Shown piece after piece: positions 26,831-34,548 of a DNA stretch of 64,000 nt. The position numbers were made by a program, and so were the translations under genes. Origin of the DNA: Pseudorhodobacter sp. MZDSW-24AT (GTDB taxonomy: Bacteria > Pseudomonadota > Alphaproteobacteria > Rhodobacterales > Rhodobacteraceae). The notes beneath the pieces are model-generated. The model was not told where the DNA came from. It made no database searches and was given only the letters and a program-made list of their open reading frames with translations. Every line of letters starts with the position of its first letter. The stretch's first letter is position 1. The stretch covers positions 310,001 to 374,000 of the forward strand of contig NZ_PGOI01000009.1 of assembly GCF_002794355.1 (NCBI RefSeq), read 5' to 3'.

Positions 26831-27178
26831 ATGACGGTTCAACCCCCGAGCCACTTTCCCTTTGCCACATCCCTGCCCGAGCAGGTTTGTTTTGATCGGC
26901 GTGAATTGTCGGCCATTCTGGCGCTTTATGGCCGCATGGTCGCCTTGGGTGAGTGGCGCGATTACGGCATTTCCACCTTGCGCGATTTCGCGGTGTTCGA
27001 GATTTATCGGCGCACCGCCGAAAACCCGCTTTACCGGATCGAAAAGCGCCCCAAGCTGCGCGGCAAGCAGGGGATCTATGCGGTGGTGGGCATGGATGGG
27101 CAAATCCTGCGGCGCGGCGGCGATCTGGGGCAGGTGTTGCGCGTGTTGGAACGCAAGCTGATCCGCCCGGTCGATTAA
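26831..27178 (+). CDS. DUF2794 family protein
   Basis: A 115-residue protein matching DUF2794, a family of unknown function found mainly in alphaproteobacteria. Key stretches are VCFDRRELSAILALYGRMVALGEWRDYGI, FAVFEIYRRTAENPLYRIEKRPKL-type core and GIYAVVGMDGQILRRG. It is soluble with no signal peptide. The stop TAA overlaps the stop of the convergent NlpC/P60 gene by two bases. Confidence 0.85.
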   Translation: MTVQPPSHFPFATSLPEQVCFDRRELSAILALYGRMVALGEWRDYGISTLRDFAVFEIYRRTAENPLYRIEKRPKLRGKQGIYAVVGMDGQILRRGGDLGQVLRVLERKLIRPVD

Positions 27179-28059
27179 CCCGGCGTGACCTTGCCCTTGT
27201 CGTCGCCGGGCCGCGGCGCCCGCAGGAACGACCGGATCGGAACGATGACGCGCCGTCGCGCGATCACCGGGCCGCCATTTTGCGCCAGAATGCGGGAGAT
27301 CGCGGCGGCAATCGGCTCGAACGCGACGCTCATGGTATGGCCATTGGCATGCAGGATGCGCCGCTTGTCACTGACCCAAGCGACATGGCCTTGCCAGAAC
27401 AAGAGGTCCCCGCGTTGCAGGGGCACGCTGTCATCCAAAGGGTGGCCAAGCGCTTTTTGCTGGTCGCTGTCGGCGGGGCAGGACAGGCCGCAGGCCAGCA
27501 GCGCCGCCTGCACCAGACCGGAACAATCGATGCCCGCCGCCGAATTGCCGCCCCACAGATAGGGCGTGCCGACAAAGCCTTCGGCCACCTCCACCGGATC
27601 CAGCGGGCGGTCGGTGAGCGCGCGCAGATGCGCAAGCGGCACATGGCCATGCGCGGTTTGCGCAAAGCTGCCGGTCTGTCCGGTGACGGCCAGCCGGGCG
27701 CCGAAAGGCAGGGCCGCGATTTCGGGCGCCTGCACCTTGGGCGCGCTGTACAGATGGCTTGCGCGGGCGCTGACCCAATGGGTGGGCGGCACGGCGGGGC
27801 CGATCGCCGCCTCGGCCACCCAGCCACAATAGCCGTCCTTGGCCGCCTGCACGAAAGCATGGCCATCGCGCAGATCGATCACGGTGACGGCGTCGCCCAG
27901 CAGAAGCTGACGGTCGCGCGCGCCGCCCGGATGCGCGAGCAGATCGGACAGAGGCTGGCGGATGCTGGCGGGTTCGCCATCGGTGAAGGTCGCGTCAACC
28001 CGGCCGCGCAATTCGGGCAGGGCAAAGCGGCCGGAAAACGGGGTGCTGCGCCGATCCAT
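27175..28059 (-). CDS. NlpC/P60 family cell-wall hydrolase
   Basis: A 294-residue cysteine peptidase of the C40 family, expected to cut gamma-D-Glu-diamino acid bonds in peptidoglycan peptides. The N-terminal half has SH3-like segments (YCGWVAEAAIGP, HLYSAPKVQAPEIAALPFG); the C-terminal half has the catalytic Cys in GGNSAAGIDCSGLVQ, the His in GHVAWVSD and a third polar site HANGH. There is no evident signal peptide. ATG 28059 overlaps the upstream aminopeptidase stop as TGATG, so both form one unit and may act in recycling wall peptides. Confidence 0.92.
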   Translation of the reverse strand: MDRRSTPFSGRFALPELRGRVDATFTDGEPASIRQPLSDLLAHPGGARDRQLLLGDAVTVIDLRDGHAFVQAAKDGYCGWVAEAAIGPAVPPTHWVSARASHLYSAPKVQAPEIAALPFGARLAVTGQTGSFAQTAHGHVPLAHLRALTDRPLDPVEVAEGFVGTPYLWGGNSAAGIDCSGLVQAALLACGLSCPADSDQQKALGHPLDDSVPLQRGDLLFWQGHVAWVSDKRRILHANGHTMSVAFEPIAAAISRILAQNGGPVIARRRVIVPIRSFLRAPRPGDDKGKVTPG

Positions 28060-29450
28060 CACAGGCCCAACATCTGGGGCAGCGCATAAAGCACCGCGCG
28101 CGCGCCTTGGCCCGCGCCTCCCTTGGGGCGGGCGGGCAGATCGGACGGGATGTGGCCGTAGATGTCGAAATGGGCATAGCGCGGGCTGTCGACGAAGCGG
28201 CGCAGGAACAGCGCGGCGGTGATCGCCCCGGCAAACCCGCCCGAGGGCGCGTTGTCGAGATCGGCAATCCCCGGTTCGATCATCGGCTCGTAAGCCTCCC
28301 AGAAGGGCAGGCGCCAGACCGGATCACACCCTGTGGCCGCCCCGGCCGCAAGGGCGGTGGCAATCTCGGGGTCGTCGGTGAAATACGGCGCCAGATCAGG
28401 GCCAACGGCGACGCGCGCGGCCCCGGTGAGCGTGGCCATCGAGATGATCGTGGCCTCCGCCTCTTCGCTGGCATAGGCAAGCGCATCGGCAAGGATCAAC
28501 CGCCCTTCGGCATCGGTGTTGTTCACCTCGACCGTCAGGCCCTTGCGGCTGCGCAGGATATCACGCGGGCGCATCGCCCTGCCCGAGACGCTGTTTTCCA
28601 CCGCGGGCACCAGCACCCGCAGGCGCAAGGGCAGGCCAAGCCGCATGATCATCAGCGCAAGCCCCATCACGGTGGCGGCGCCGCCCATATCCTTTTTCAT
28701 CAAGAGCATGCCGGACGAGGGTTTCAGGTCCAACCCGCCGGTGTCAAAGCACACGCCTTTGCCCACCAGCGTCAGCTGCGGGCCCTCGCTTCCCCAGCGC
28801 ATCTCCAGCAGGCGGGGCGCGCGCGGCGAGGCGCAGCCGACCGCGTGGATCATGGGGAAGTTTTGCGCGAGCAGGTCATCGCCCACAATCGCGGTGGCGG
28901 TGGCGCCGAACTCTTCGGCCAAGGCAAAGAAGGCCGTCTGCAACTCTTCAGGCCCCATGTCATTGGCGGGGGTGTTGATGAGATCACGTGTGAGGTATTC
29001 CCCCGCCGCCATGGCGAGCAGGGTTTCCCCGTCCAGACCTTCGGGCAGCTTCAGCCGGGGCAGGGCGGCGGCGGGCTTGCCGGGGCGATAGCTGTCAAAC
29101 CGGTAGCTGGCCAGCAGCCAGCCCAGAACAGTTTCTTGCGCGGCGGCTTCGGTCAGCGCGCCCGACAGGTGCCAATCGCCTGCGGGCAAGGCGGCCACCG
29201 CCTTGGCCAGACCAAAACGGCTGCGGGCGCGGGCCTTTGTGCTGCCAGTGCCGATCACCGCGCCGTCCAGCCCATCGGCGCCGGGGAGCAGCCGCACCTC
29301 GCCCAAGGCCGCCTCGAACCCCGTGGCCTTGAGCCAGCCCGCATGCGCGGCGCCCGGACCGGCCAGCCAATCGGACAGGTCATCAGGCGCTATGACATGC
29401 AGCGGCAAGGACGGGGCATCGGCGGGCGCAAAGGCGGGCAGGCGGGGCAT
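28059..29450 (-). CDS. Leucyl aminopeptidase family (M17) metallopeptidase
   Basis: A 463-residue cytosolic aminopeptidase with two metal ions per active site. The C-terminal catalytic domain has NTPANDMGPEEL, VGKGVCFDTGGLDLKP (Lys and Asp metal/catalytic residues), MKKDMGGAA, and the signature NTDAEGRLILADALAYA. The start ATG 29450 has AAGGAA at six bases. It overlaps the NlpC/P60 gene downstream. Substrate range is not readable; M17 enzymes remove N-terminal residues from short peptides. Confidence 0.93.
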   Translation of the reverse strand: MPRLPAFAPADAPSLPLHVIAPDDLSDWLAGPGAAHAGWLKATGFEAALGEVRLLPGADGLDGAVIGTGSTKARARSRFGLAKAVAALPAGDWHLSGALTEAAAQETVLGWLLASYRFDSYRPGKPAAALPRLKLPEGLDGETLLAMAAGEYLTRDLINTPANDMGPEELQTAFFALAEEFGATATAIVGDDLLAQNFPMIHAVGCASPRAPRLLEMRWGSEGPQLTLVGKGVCFDTGGLDLKPSSGMLLMKKDMGGAATVMGLALMIMRLGLPLRLRVLVPAVENSVSGRAMRPRDILRSRKGLTVEVNNTDAEGRLILADALAYASEEAEATIISMATLTGAARVAVGPDLAPYFTDDPEIATALAAGAATGCDPVWRLPFWEAYEPMIEPGIADLDNAPSGGFAGAITAALFLRRFVDSPRYAHFDIYGHIPSDLPARPKGGAGQGARAVLYALPQMLGL

Positions 29451-29526
29451 CGGCGGTTCCTTTTGTGTCGGCCAGAGCCTAGCCGTTCCGCCGCCGCCCG
29501 CAACCCCCCGCCGCCCTGCGCCGCGC

Positions 29527-29916
29527 CTAATTCAGCGACTGGTCCAGCAGATCCTTGTCAGGGGCAAGCGCGCGTTCGGCAATGCGGATCAGCCGCGCCC
29601 AGACCGCGGAAAACGCCGTCGAGTCGTCCGAGGCAAGGCATATGCGCAGGTCGGCCGCCACCAGACCCAAAGAGATCATGCCCAAACTTTCCGCCATCCC
29701 CTGCAGCCGCCGCAGGGGACGGCCAAGATCGGCCAGATCATGCGCCCGCACCCGGGCCGCCAGCCCGGCCATCGTCAGCGCCAGTTCCGCCAAGGCGCGT
29801 GTCACCACCTGTTCCGCCGAGTCGGTGCCCAGATTGCGGTAGATCGTGGCAATCGGCCCGCCATCTTGGCGAACATGATCTCTTGGACGCAACACCACCA
29901 CATTGTCAGCCTGCAT
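29527..29916 (-). CDS. Small helical protein resembling a degenerate Hpt domain
   Basis: A 129-residue, mostly helical protein with no signal peptide. No named family is certain. The stretch PLRRLQGMAESLGMISLG looks like the phosphotransfer (Hpt) motif A-H-x-L-K-G-x-A-x-x-L-G, with Arg69 where the phosphorylated His should be. The frame opens at 29943 but ATG 29916 has GAGGTG at six bases, so I use it. It lies divergent from carbonic anhydrase and behind the aminopeptidase. Confidence 0.6.
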   Translation of the reverse strand: MQADNVVVLRPRDHVRQDGGPIATIYRNLGTDSAEQVVTRALAELALTMAGLAARVRAHDLADLGRPLRRLQGMAESLGMISLGLVAADLRICLASDDSTAFSAVWARLIRIAERALAPDKDLLDQSLN

Positions 29917-30060
29917 GGCCCACACCTCTTGTTTCACACCCAAGGGTCAGACTGCGCCGGCATGTTGAAGAAAAGGTTGCAAGCGCAGCACAATCCCTCT
30001 CGAATTTTCTGCAATTGCTGCCTATTAGGGGGGTCCAAGTCATGCGGAGGCCCCTCGGTC

Positions 30061-30705
30061 ATGGATGTTGCGCGCCCACTTCCCCATTACCTGATCCAGC
30101 GGTTCCACGGCTGGCGGGCGACCACCTATCAGGACAACAAGGCCTGGTTCCGGCGTCTGGCCGAAAGCGGGCAGCATCCGCGCGCCATGGTGATTTCCTG
30201 CTGTGACAGCCGGGTGCATGTGACCTCGATCTTCGGCGCGGATGAAGGCGAGTTCTTCATTCACCGCAATGTGGCCAATCTTGTGCCGCCCTATTCGCCC
30301 GATGGCACCTATCACGGCACTTCGGCGGCGGTGGAATATGCGGTCACCTCGCTGGGGGTGGCGCATATCGTGGTGCTGGGCCATTCCAACTGTGGCGGGG
30401 TCAAGGGCTGCCACGACATGTGCATGGGGCATGCCCCGGCGCTGGAGGAAAAGACATCCTTTGTGGGGCGCTGGATGGATATTCTGCGCCCCGGCTTTGA
30501 GCGGGTGAAGGATCTGCCCGATGCCGATCGCCCGCGCGCCTTGGAAAAAGAGGCGGTGCTGGTCAGTCTGGAAAACCTGATGACCTTCCCTTTCGTGCGC
30601 GAGGCCGTGGAGGGCGAGCGGCTGACCCTGCACGGGCTGTGGAACGACACCGGGGCAGGGCAGCTGGAACATTACGATCCTCTGCGCGGCTTTGTGGCGG
30701 TCTGA
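30061..30705 (+). CDS. Beta-class carbonic anhydrase
   Basis: A 214-residue cytoplasmic enzyme interconverting CO2 and bicarbonate. The zinc ligands and catalytic dyad are visible: Cys47, Asp49 and Arg51 in ISCCDSRV, His108 and Cys111 in LGHSNCGGVKG. The C-terminal part NLMTFPFVREAVEG and LHGLWNDTGAGQLEHYD is typical. ATG 30061 has GGAGG about ten bases upstream; the much longer open frame (from 29203) is not coding there. It is the first of three genes with a bicarbonate transporter and a PII-like regulator. Confidence 0.95.
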   Translation: MDVARPLPHYLIQRFHGWRATTYQDNKAWFRRLAESGQHPRAMVISCCDSRVHVTSIFGADEGEFFIHRNVANLVPPYSPDGTYHGTSAAVEYAVTSLGVAHIVVLGHSNCGGVKGCHDMCMGHAPALEEKTSFVGRWMDILRPGFERVKDLPDADRPRALEKEAVLVSLENLMTFPFVREAVEGERLTLHGLWNDTGAGQLEHYDPLRGFVAV

Positions 30706-30756
30706 ACGATCACGCCCGACAGGTCTGTCCCATAGAACCGCGAACAGGGGGCACTG

Positions 30757-31737
30757 ATGCAGGATATCCTTGGTCTGGCGCTGGCCAACCTTCTGTCGCC
30801 CATGATCTTGTGCTTTGCGCTGGGGCTGTTTGCAGCCTTGGCGCGCTCTGAGCTGACAGTCCCGGAGGCTGCGGCGAAGGCGCTGTCGATCTACCTGCTG
30901 TTTGCCATCGGCTTCAAGGGCGGGGTGGCGGTGGCCGATCATGGGGTGGACGCGCGGCTTCTGGCGGCGCTGGGGGCCGGTGTGGCCTTGTCCTTCGCGC
31001 TGCCTTTCGTGGCCTTTGCCCTTTTGCGCGCCATGACCCGGCTTTCCACCACCGATGCGGCGGCGGTGGCCGCGCATTATGGCTCGATCTCGATCGTGAC
31101 ATTCGTGACCGGGGCTTCGGTGCTGACCTCACAAGGCATCGCCTCGGAAGGCTATATGGTGGCCGTGGCGGCGGCGATGGAGGCCCCGGCGATCATCTCG
31201 GCGCTGTGGCTGGCCCGCCGCGCGGGCAGCGGGGCCGAGCGGATGGACGCCGAATTGTGGCGCGAGATTTTGCTGAACGGGTCCATCGTGCTGTTGGTCG
31301 GGGCCTTTGTGATTGGCATGGTCACCGGGCAAGACGGGATGGCGCGGATCGAAAGCTTCATCGTGTCGCCGTTCCAAGGGGTGCTGTGCCTGTTCCTGTT
31401 GGATATGGGGCTGGTGGCAGGGCGGGGCCTGCGGGCGTCGCGTGGGGTGCTTAGCCTTGGGGCGGTGGGCTTTGGCTTTGTGATGCCGGTGATCGGGGCC
31501 GCTGCCGGGCTGGTGGCGGGGATGATCCTTGGCCTGTCCACCGGCGGTGTGGCGCTGATGATGGTGATGGCGGCCTCGGCCAGCTATATCGCGGTGCCGG
31601 CGGCGATGCGGGTGGCGCTGCCCGAGGCGAACCCTTCGGTCTATCTGACGCTTTCGCTGGGGGTGACCTTTCCCTTTAACCTGACGCTTGGCATCCCCGC
31701 CTATGTGGCGGTGGCGCAGGCGGTGACCGGAGGCTGA
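30757..31737 (+). CDS. sbtA: SbtA-type sodium-dependent bicarbonate transporter
   Basis: A 326-residue inner-membrane protein with about ten helices, matching the SbtA family that imports bicarbonate with Na+. Seen: LLSPMILCFALGLFAALARSEL at the N-terminus, the conserved IYLLFAIGFKGGVA, AAHYGSISIVTFVTG (bicarbonate/Na+ site region), MEAPAIISALWLARR, and the second inverted repeat LCLFLLDMGLVAGRGLR and SASYIAVPAAMR. It is followed after five bases by the PII-like gene, the usual SbtA-SbtB pairing. Transport of bicarbonate is inferred from family and neighbours. Confidence 0.88.
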   Translation: MQDILGLALANLLSPMILCFALGLFAALARSELTVPEAAAKALSIYLLFAIGFKGGVAVADHGVDARLLAALGAGVALSFALPFVAFALLRAMTRLSTTDAAAVAAHYGSISIVTFVTGASVLTSQGIASEGYMVAVAAAMEAPAIISALWLARRAGSGAERMDAELWREILLNGSIVLLVGAFVIGMVTGQDGMARIESFIVSPFQGVLCLFLLDMGLVAGRGLRASRGVLSLGAVGFGFVMPVIGAAAGLVAGMILGLSTGGVALMMVMAASASYIAVPAAMRVALPEANPSVYLTLSLGVTFPFNLTLGIPAYVAVAQAVTGG

Positions 31738-31742
31738 GACGC

Positions 31743-32051
31743 ATGCAAACGCATAAGGCCAAGCGCGTGGAAATCATCATCGAAGCGCCGATGCAAAGCC
31801 GTCTGACCAGTGCCCTGACCCGTGCCGGGGTGACCGGGTTCACCATTCTGCCAGTGCTGGGCGGATCGGGGCGGTCGGGGGAATGGACCCGCGAAGGGCA
31901 GGTCGGACGCGGCGGCATGGTCGCCGTGGTCTGCCTGATCCGGCCTGAACGGCTGGAAACACTGCTGGACGCTGCCTTTGCGGTGGTCGAGCGCCACATC
32001 GGCGTGGTGTCGGTCACCGATTGCGAAGTGCTGCGGGCCGAGCGGTTCTGA
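31743..32051 (+). CDS. PII-like signalling protein, SbtB/CPII type
   Basis: A 102-residue PII-superfamily protein: RVEIIIEAPMQSRLTSALTRAG forms the first strand and helix, a T-loop-like segment GGSGRSGEWTREGQVGRGG follows, then MVAVVCLIRPERLETLLDAAF and a last strand VVSVTDCEVLR. The T-loop lacks the uridylylated Tyr of GlnB/GlnK, so it is not a nitrogen PII. SbtB-type proteins bind adenine nucleotides and gate SbtA; position right after SbtA supports that job here. Ends before a bidirectional terminator. Confidence 0.85.
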   Translation: MQTHKAKRVEIIIEAPMQSRLTSALTRAGVTGFTILPVLGGSGRSGEWTREGQVGRGGMVAVVCLIRPERLETLLDAAFAVVERHIGVVSVTDCEVLRAERF

Positions 32052-32076
32052 GCCACGCGGGCGACACGATGACAGC

Positions 32077-32105
32077 AAAAAGCCCGCCGGAGGGGCGGGC
32101 TTTTT
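32077..32105. terminator. Bidirectional terminator between the PII-like gene and asd
   Basis: AAAAAGCCCGCC and GGCGGGCTTTTT pair around a short loop, giving A-run, stem and T-run in both directions between converging genes. Confidence 0.9.
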
Positions 32106-32125
32106 CCGGTTTCAGCGGGCGGTGA

Positions 32126-33148
32126 TCAGCCCTTTTTCAGGCAACGCTGGCCCAGCACTTCGGCGATCTGCACCGCGTTCAGGGCCGCACCCTTGCGCAG
32201 GTTGTCTGACACCACCCAGATGTTCAGGCCGTTTTCCACCGTCTCGTCCTGACGGATGCGGCTGATATAGGTGGCATATTCGCCCACACATTCGATGGGG
32301 GTGATGTAGCCGCCGGCCTCGCGCTTATCCACGACCAGCACGCCGGGCGCTTCGCGCAGGATATCGGTTGCCTCTTCCCAGTCGAGGTAGTCTTCGAATT
32401 CGATGTTCACCGCTTCGGAATGGCCCACGAACACCGGCACGCGCACGCAGGTGGCGGTGACCTTGATTTTGGGGTCGAGGATCTTCTTGGTCTCGACGAC
32501 CATTTTCCATTCTTCCTTGGTGTCACCGGAATCGAGGAACACATCGATATGCGGGATCACGTTGAAGGCGATCTGCTTGGGGTAGACCGAGGGCGAGACC
32601 TCTTGACCCGGGACATAGATGCCCTTGGTCTGGTTCCACAGCTCGTCAATCGCTTCCTTGCCGGTGCCTGACACGGATTGATAGGTCGAGACCACCACCC
32701 GCTTGATGCGCGCGCGGTCATGCAAGGGCTTGAGCGCCACCACCATCTGCGCGGTCGAGCAGTTGGGGTTGGCGATGATGTTCTTGTTCTTGTAGCGCAC
32801 CACGTCGTCGGCGTTCACTTCCGGCACGATCAGCGGGATGTCGGGATCGTAGCGGTAGAGCGACGAGTTGTCGATCACCACGCAGCCCTGACTTGCGGCC
32901 TTGGGCGCATAGGTCTTGGTGGCATCCGAGCCGATGGCAAAGAGCGCGATGTCCCAGCCAGTGAAGTCGAATGTGTCGAGGTCCATCGTCTTGAGAGTCT
33001 TGTCACCGAAGCTGACTTCAGTGCCCAGCGACTTGCGGCTGGCAAGTGCGGCGATCTCATCCACAGGAAATTCACGCTCGGCGAGGATGTTGAGCATTTC
33101 CTTGCCCACATTCCCCGTCGCGCCCACGACAACGACTTTATAGCCCAT
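32126..33148 (-). CDS. asd: Aspartate-semialdehyde dehydrogenase
   Basis: Makes aspartate semialdehyde from aspartyl phosphate, on the way to lysine, diaminopimelate, threonine and methionine. The 340-residue protein has VVVVGATGNVGKEML (NADP binding), ASRKSLG, VIDNSSLYRYD, the catalytic Cys in IIANPNCSTAQMV, VSTYQSVSGTGKEA and VRVPVFVGHSEAVNIEFE. I start at ATG 33148 (MGYKVVVVG) rather than 33160 because GGAGGG precedes it. A palindromic repeat and the MFS gene lie upstream. Confidence 0.96.
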   Translation of the reverse strand: MGYKVVVVGATGNVGKEMLNILAEREFPVDEIAALASRKSLGTEVSFGDKTLKTMDLDTFDFTGWDIALFAIGSDATKTYAPKAASQGCVVIDNSSLYRYDPDIPLIVPEVNADDVVRYKNKNIIANPNCSTAQMVVALKPLHDRARIKRVVVSTYQSVSGTGKEAIDELWNQTKGIYVPGQEVSPSVYPKQIAFNVIPHIDVFLDSGDTKEEWKMVVETKKILDPKIKVTATCVRVPVFVGHSEAVNIEFEDYLDWEEATDILREAPGVLVVDKREAGGYITPIECVGEYATYISRIRQDETVENGLNIWVVSDNLRKGAALNAVQIAEVLGQRCLKKG

Positions 33149-33214
33149 CTGGCCCTCCATGCGTCAAACGACGAGGGTCCTTACCGCAAAGGGGAGGGAG
33201 GGGGAAGAGAAAGA

Positions 33215-33256
33215 GCGGGGCTCTGCCCCGCACCCCGGGATATTTGTGAACAGATG
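33215..33256. repeat. Rhodobacteraceae-type palindromic repeat, intergenic copy 1
   Basis: Hairpin GCGGGGC-TCT-GCCCCGC (33215-33231) followed by ACCCCGGGATATTTGTGAACAGATGA. It lies between the MFS stop and the asd start. The same layout is at 41485-41565 and, inverted, inside the PKS at 6240-6299. Confidence 0.75.
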
Positions 33257-33259
33257 AGC

Positions 33260-34426
33260 TTAGTCGGTGCGATCTTGCGAGAAGGCGTAGACCAGAAGGC
33301 CTGCGGCGAGAAGAAGGGCGATGAAGCCGAAGATTGCCGTGTAGGGCGCCGAGGCCGGATCGGCCGGGGTGGCGGCATGCAGGCGGCCGGTGGCGAGTTG
33401 CAAGAGGCCGACAGGCGCGATGCCAAAGAGGTTCAGGAGCGTCACGCCGCGCCCGGTGAGATGCGCGGGGATGAAGGCGCGGCCATGGGCGATCACCATG
33501 GGGAAGGAGGCGCCGGCAAAGCCGAGTCCCGCGAGCAGGGCAATGGTGAGCGTGGGGCTTTGCGGGGCGGTCCAGAGCCCGAGGATGCAGGCAAGGGCCA
33601 GCGCATTGCCGCCGAAGATCAGCCATTTGCGCGTGCCAAGCGCGCGTTCGAGCGGGCCATAGGCAAAGCTGCCCGCCACCATCGCCAGCCCCATGATCAG
33701 GCTGACCTGTCCGATCCAGGCGGCATCGGCGCCGAAGACATCGCGGAACAGCGGCCCCACCCAAAGCCCGCGGATCGAGGCGGCGGGGGCATAGCAGACC
33801 GCCATCATCACCAGCATCGGCCAGAGCGCAGGCATCTTTAGCAGGTCGAGCAGATTGCCTTTCTGGCCGCCTGCGCTGCGCGGCGGATCCCGCAGCAGCA
33901 GCAGGATTGCGAGCGCGATCAGCGCCGTGATCGCGGCAAGGCCCCAGAGCGTTGTGCGCCAGCCCAAGGCCTCGACCGCCAGCGACAAGGGCAAGGACGA
34001 GCCGATGTTGCCCAGATTGCCGATGCCCACCGTGGCCCCGGCGAGGGTGCCGAAAACGGCGGGCGCATAGCTGCGGGCGAAGATGTAATAGGAAGCCATC
34101 AGCACCGAAGAGCAGCCCATGCCGATCAGCACCATGGCCAGCTTGATCGCGCCCGGCCCGGCGGCGGTGGCAAAGATCGCGGCCCCCAAGGCACCGATGC
34201 CCATCAGCACGGCGGTGGTGAGGCGCGGCCCGACGCGGTCCAGCGCTTCGCCCACCGGGATCTGCATCAGGGCAAAGGCGAGGAACCACAGGCCCGAGGC
34301 AGCTGCCAGATCGCTGGCGGTGGCGCCCAGATCGCGGTCCAGCACCGGGGTCAGCACCGCCAGAAAGGCGCGGTAAAACTGGCTGAGCACGTAAGCCCCC
34401 AGAAGGGCTGCAATTCCGGCGCGCAT
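33260..34426 (-). CDS. MFS transporter
   Basis: A 388-residue major facilitator protein with 12 predicted helices. The first half has LGAYVLSQFYRAFLAVLTPVL and the loop motif PVGEALDRVGPRLTTAVLMG typical of MFS (motif A); the second half begins near LKMPALWPMLVMMAVCY and has YGPLERALGTRKWLIFGGN, the second-half counterpart. Substrate unknown. It ends 112 bases upstream of asd; the second MFS gene lies behind it in the same direction but is not closely related. Confidence 0.88.
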   Translation of the reverse strand: MRAGIAALLGAYVLSQFYRAFLAVLTPVLDRDLGATASDLAAASGLWFLAFALMQIPVGEALDRVGPRLTTAVLMGIGALGAAIFATAAGPGAIKLAMVLIGMGCSSVLMASYYIFARSYAPAVFGTLAGATVGIGNLGNIGSSLPLSLAVEALGWRTTLWGLAAITALIALAILLLLRDPPRSAGGQKGNLLDLLKMPALWPMLVMMAVCYAPAASIRGLWVGPLFRDVFGADAAWIGQVSLIMGLAMVAGSFAYGPLERALGTRKWLIFGGNALALACILGLWTAPQSPTLTIALLAGLGFAGASFPMVIAHGRAFIPAHLTGRGVTLLNLFGIAPVGLLQLATGRLHAATPADPASAPYTAIFGFIALLLAAGLLVYAFSQDRTD

Positions 34427-34548
34427 GTCTGGTCATCCTCCCTGATGGCCCGCGATCCTTGCAGGGCGCAAGGCGCGGGTCAACGGGCGGCGCGGCGCAA
34501 GGGGAGAAGGTGTGGGCACAGGCCCGGCACCGGGGTCTTTTGGCGCGG

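Noticed and set aside
29203-30060. N-terminal extension of the carbonic anhydrase frame
   Set aside because: The extension overlaps the aminopeptidase and the Hpt-like gene on the other strand and shows no homology; ATG 30061 is a complete beta-CA start.
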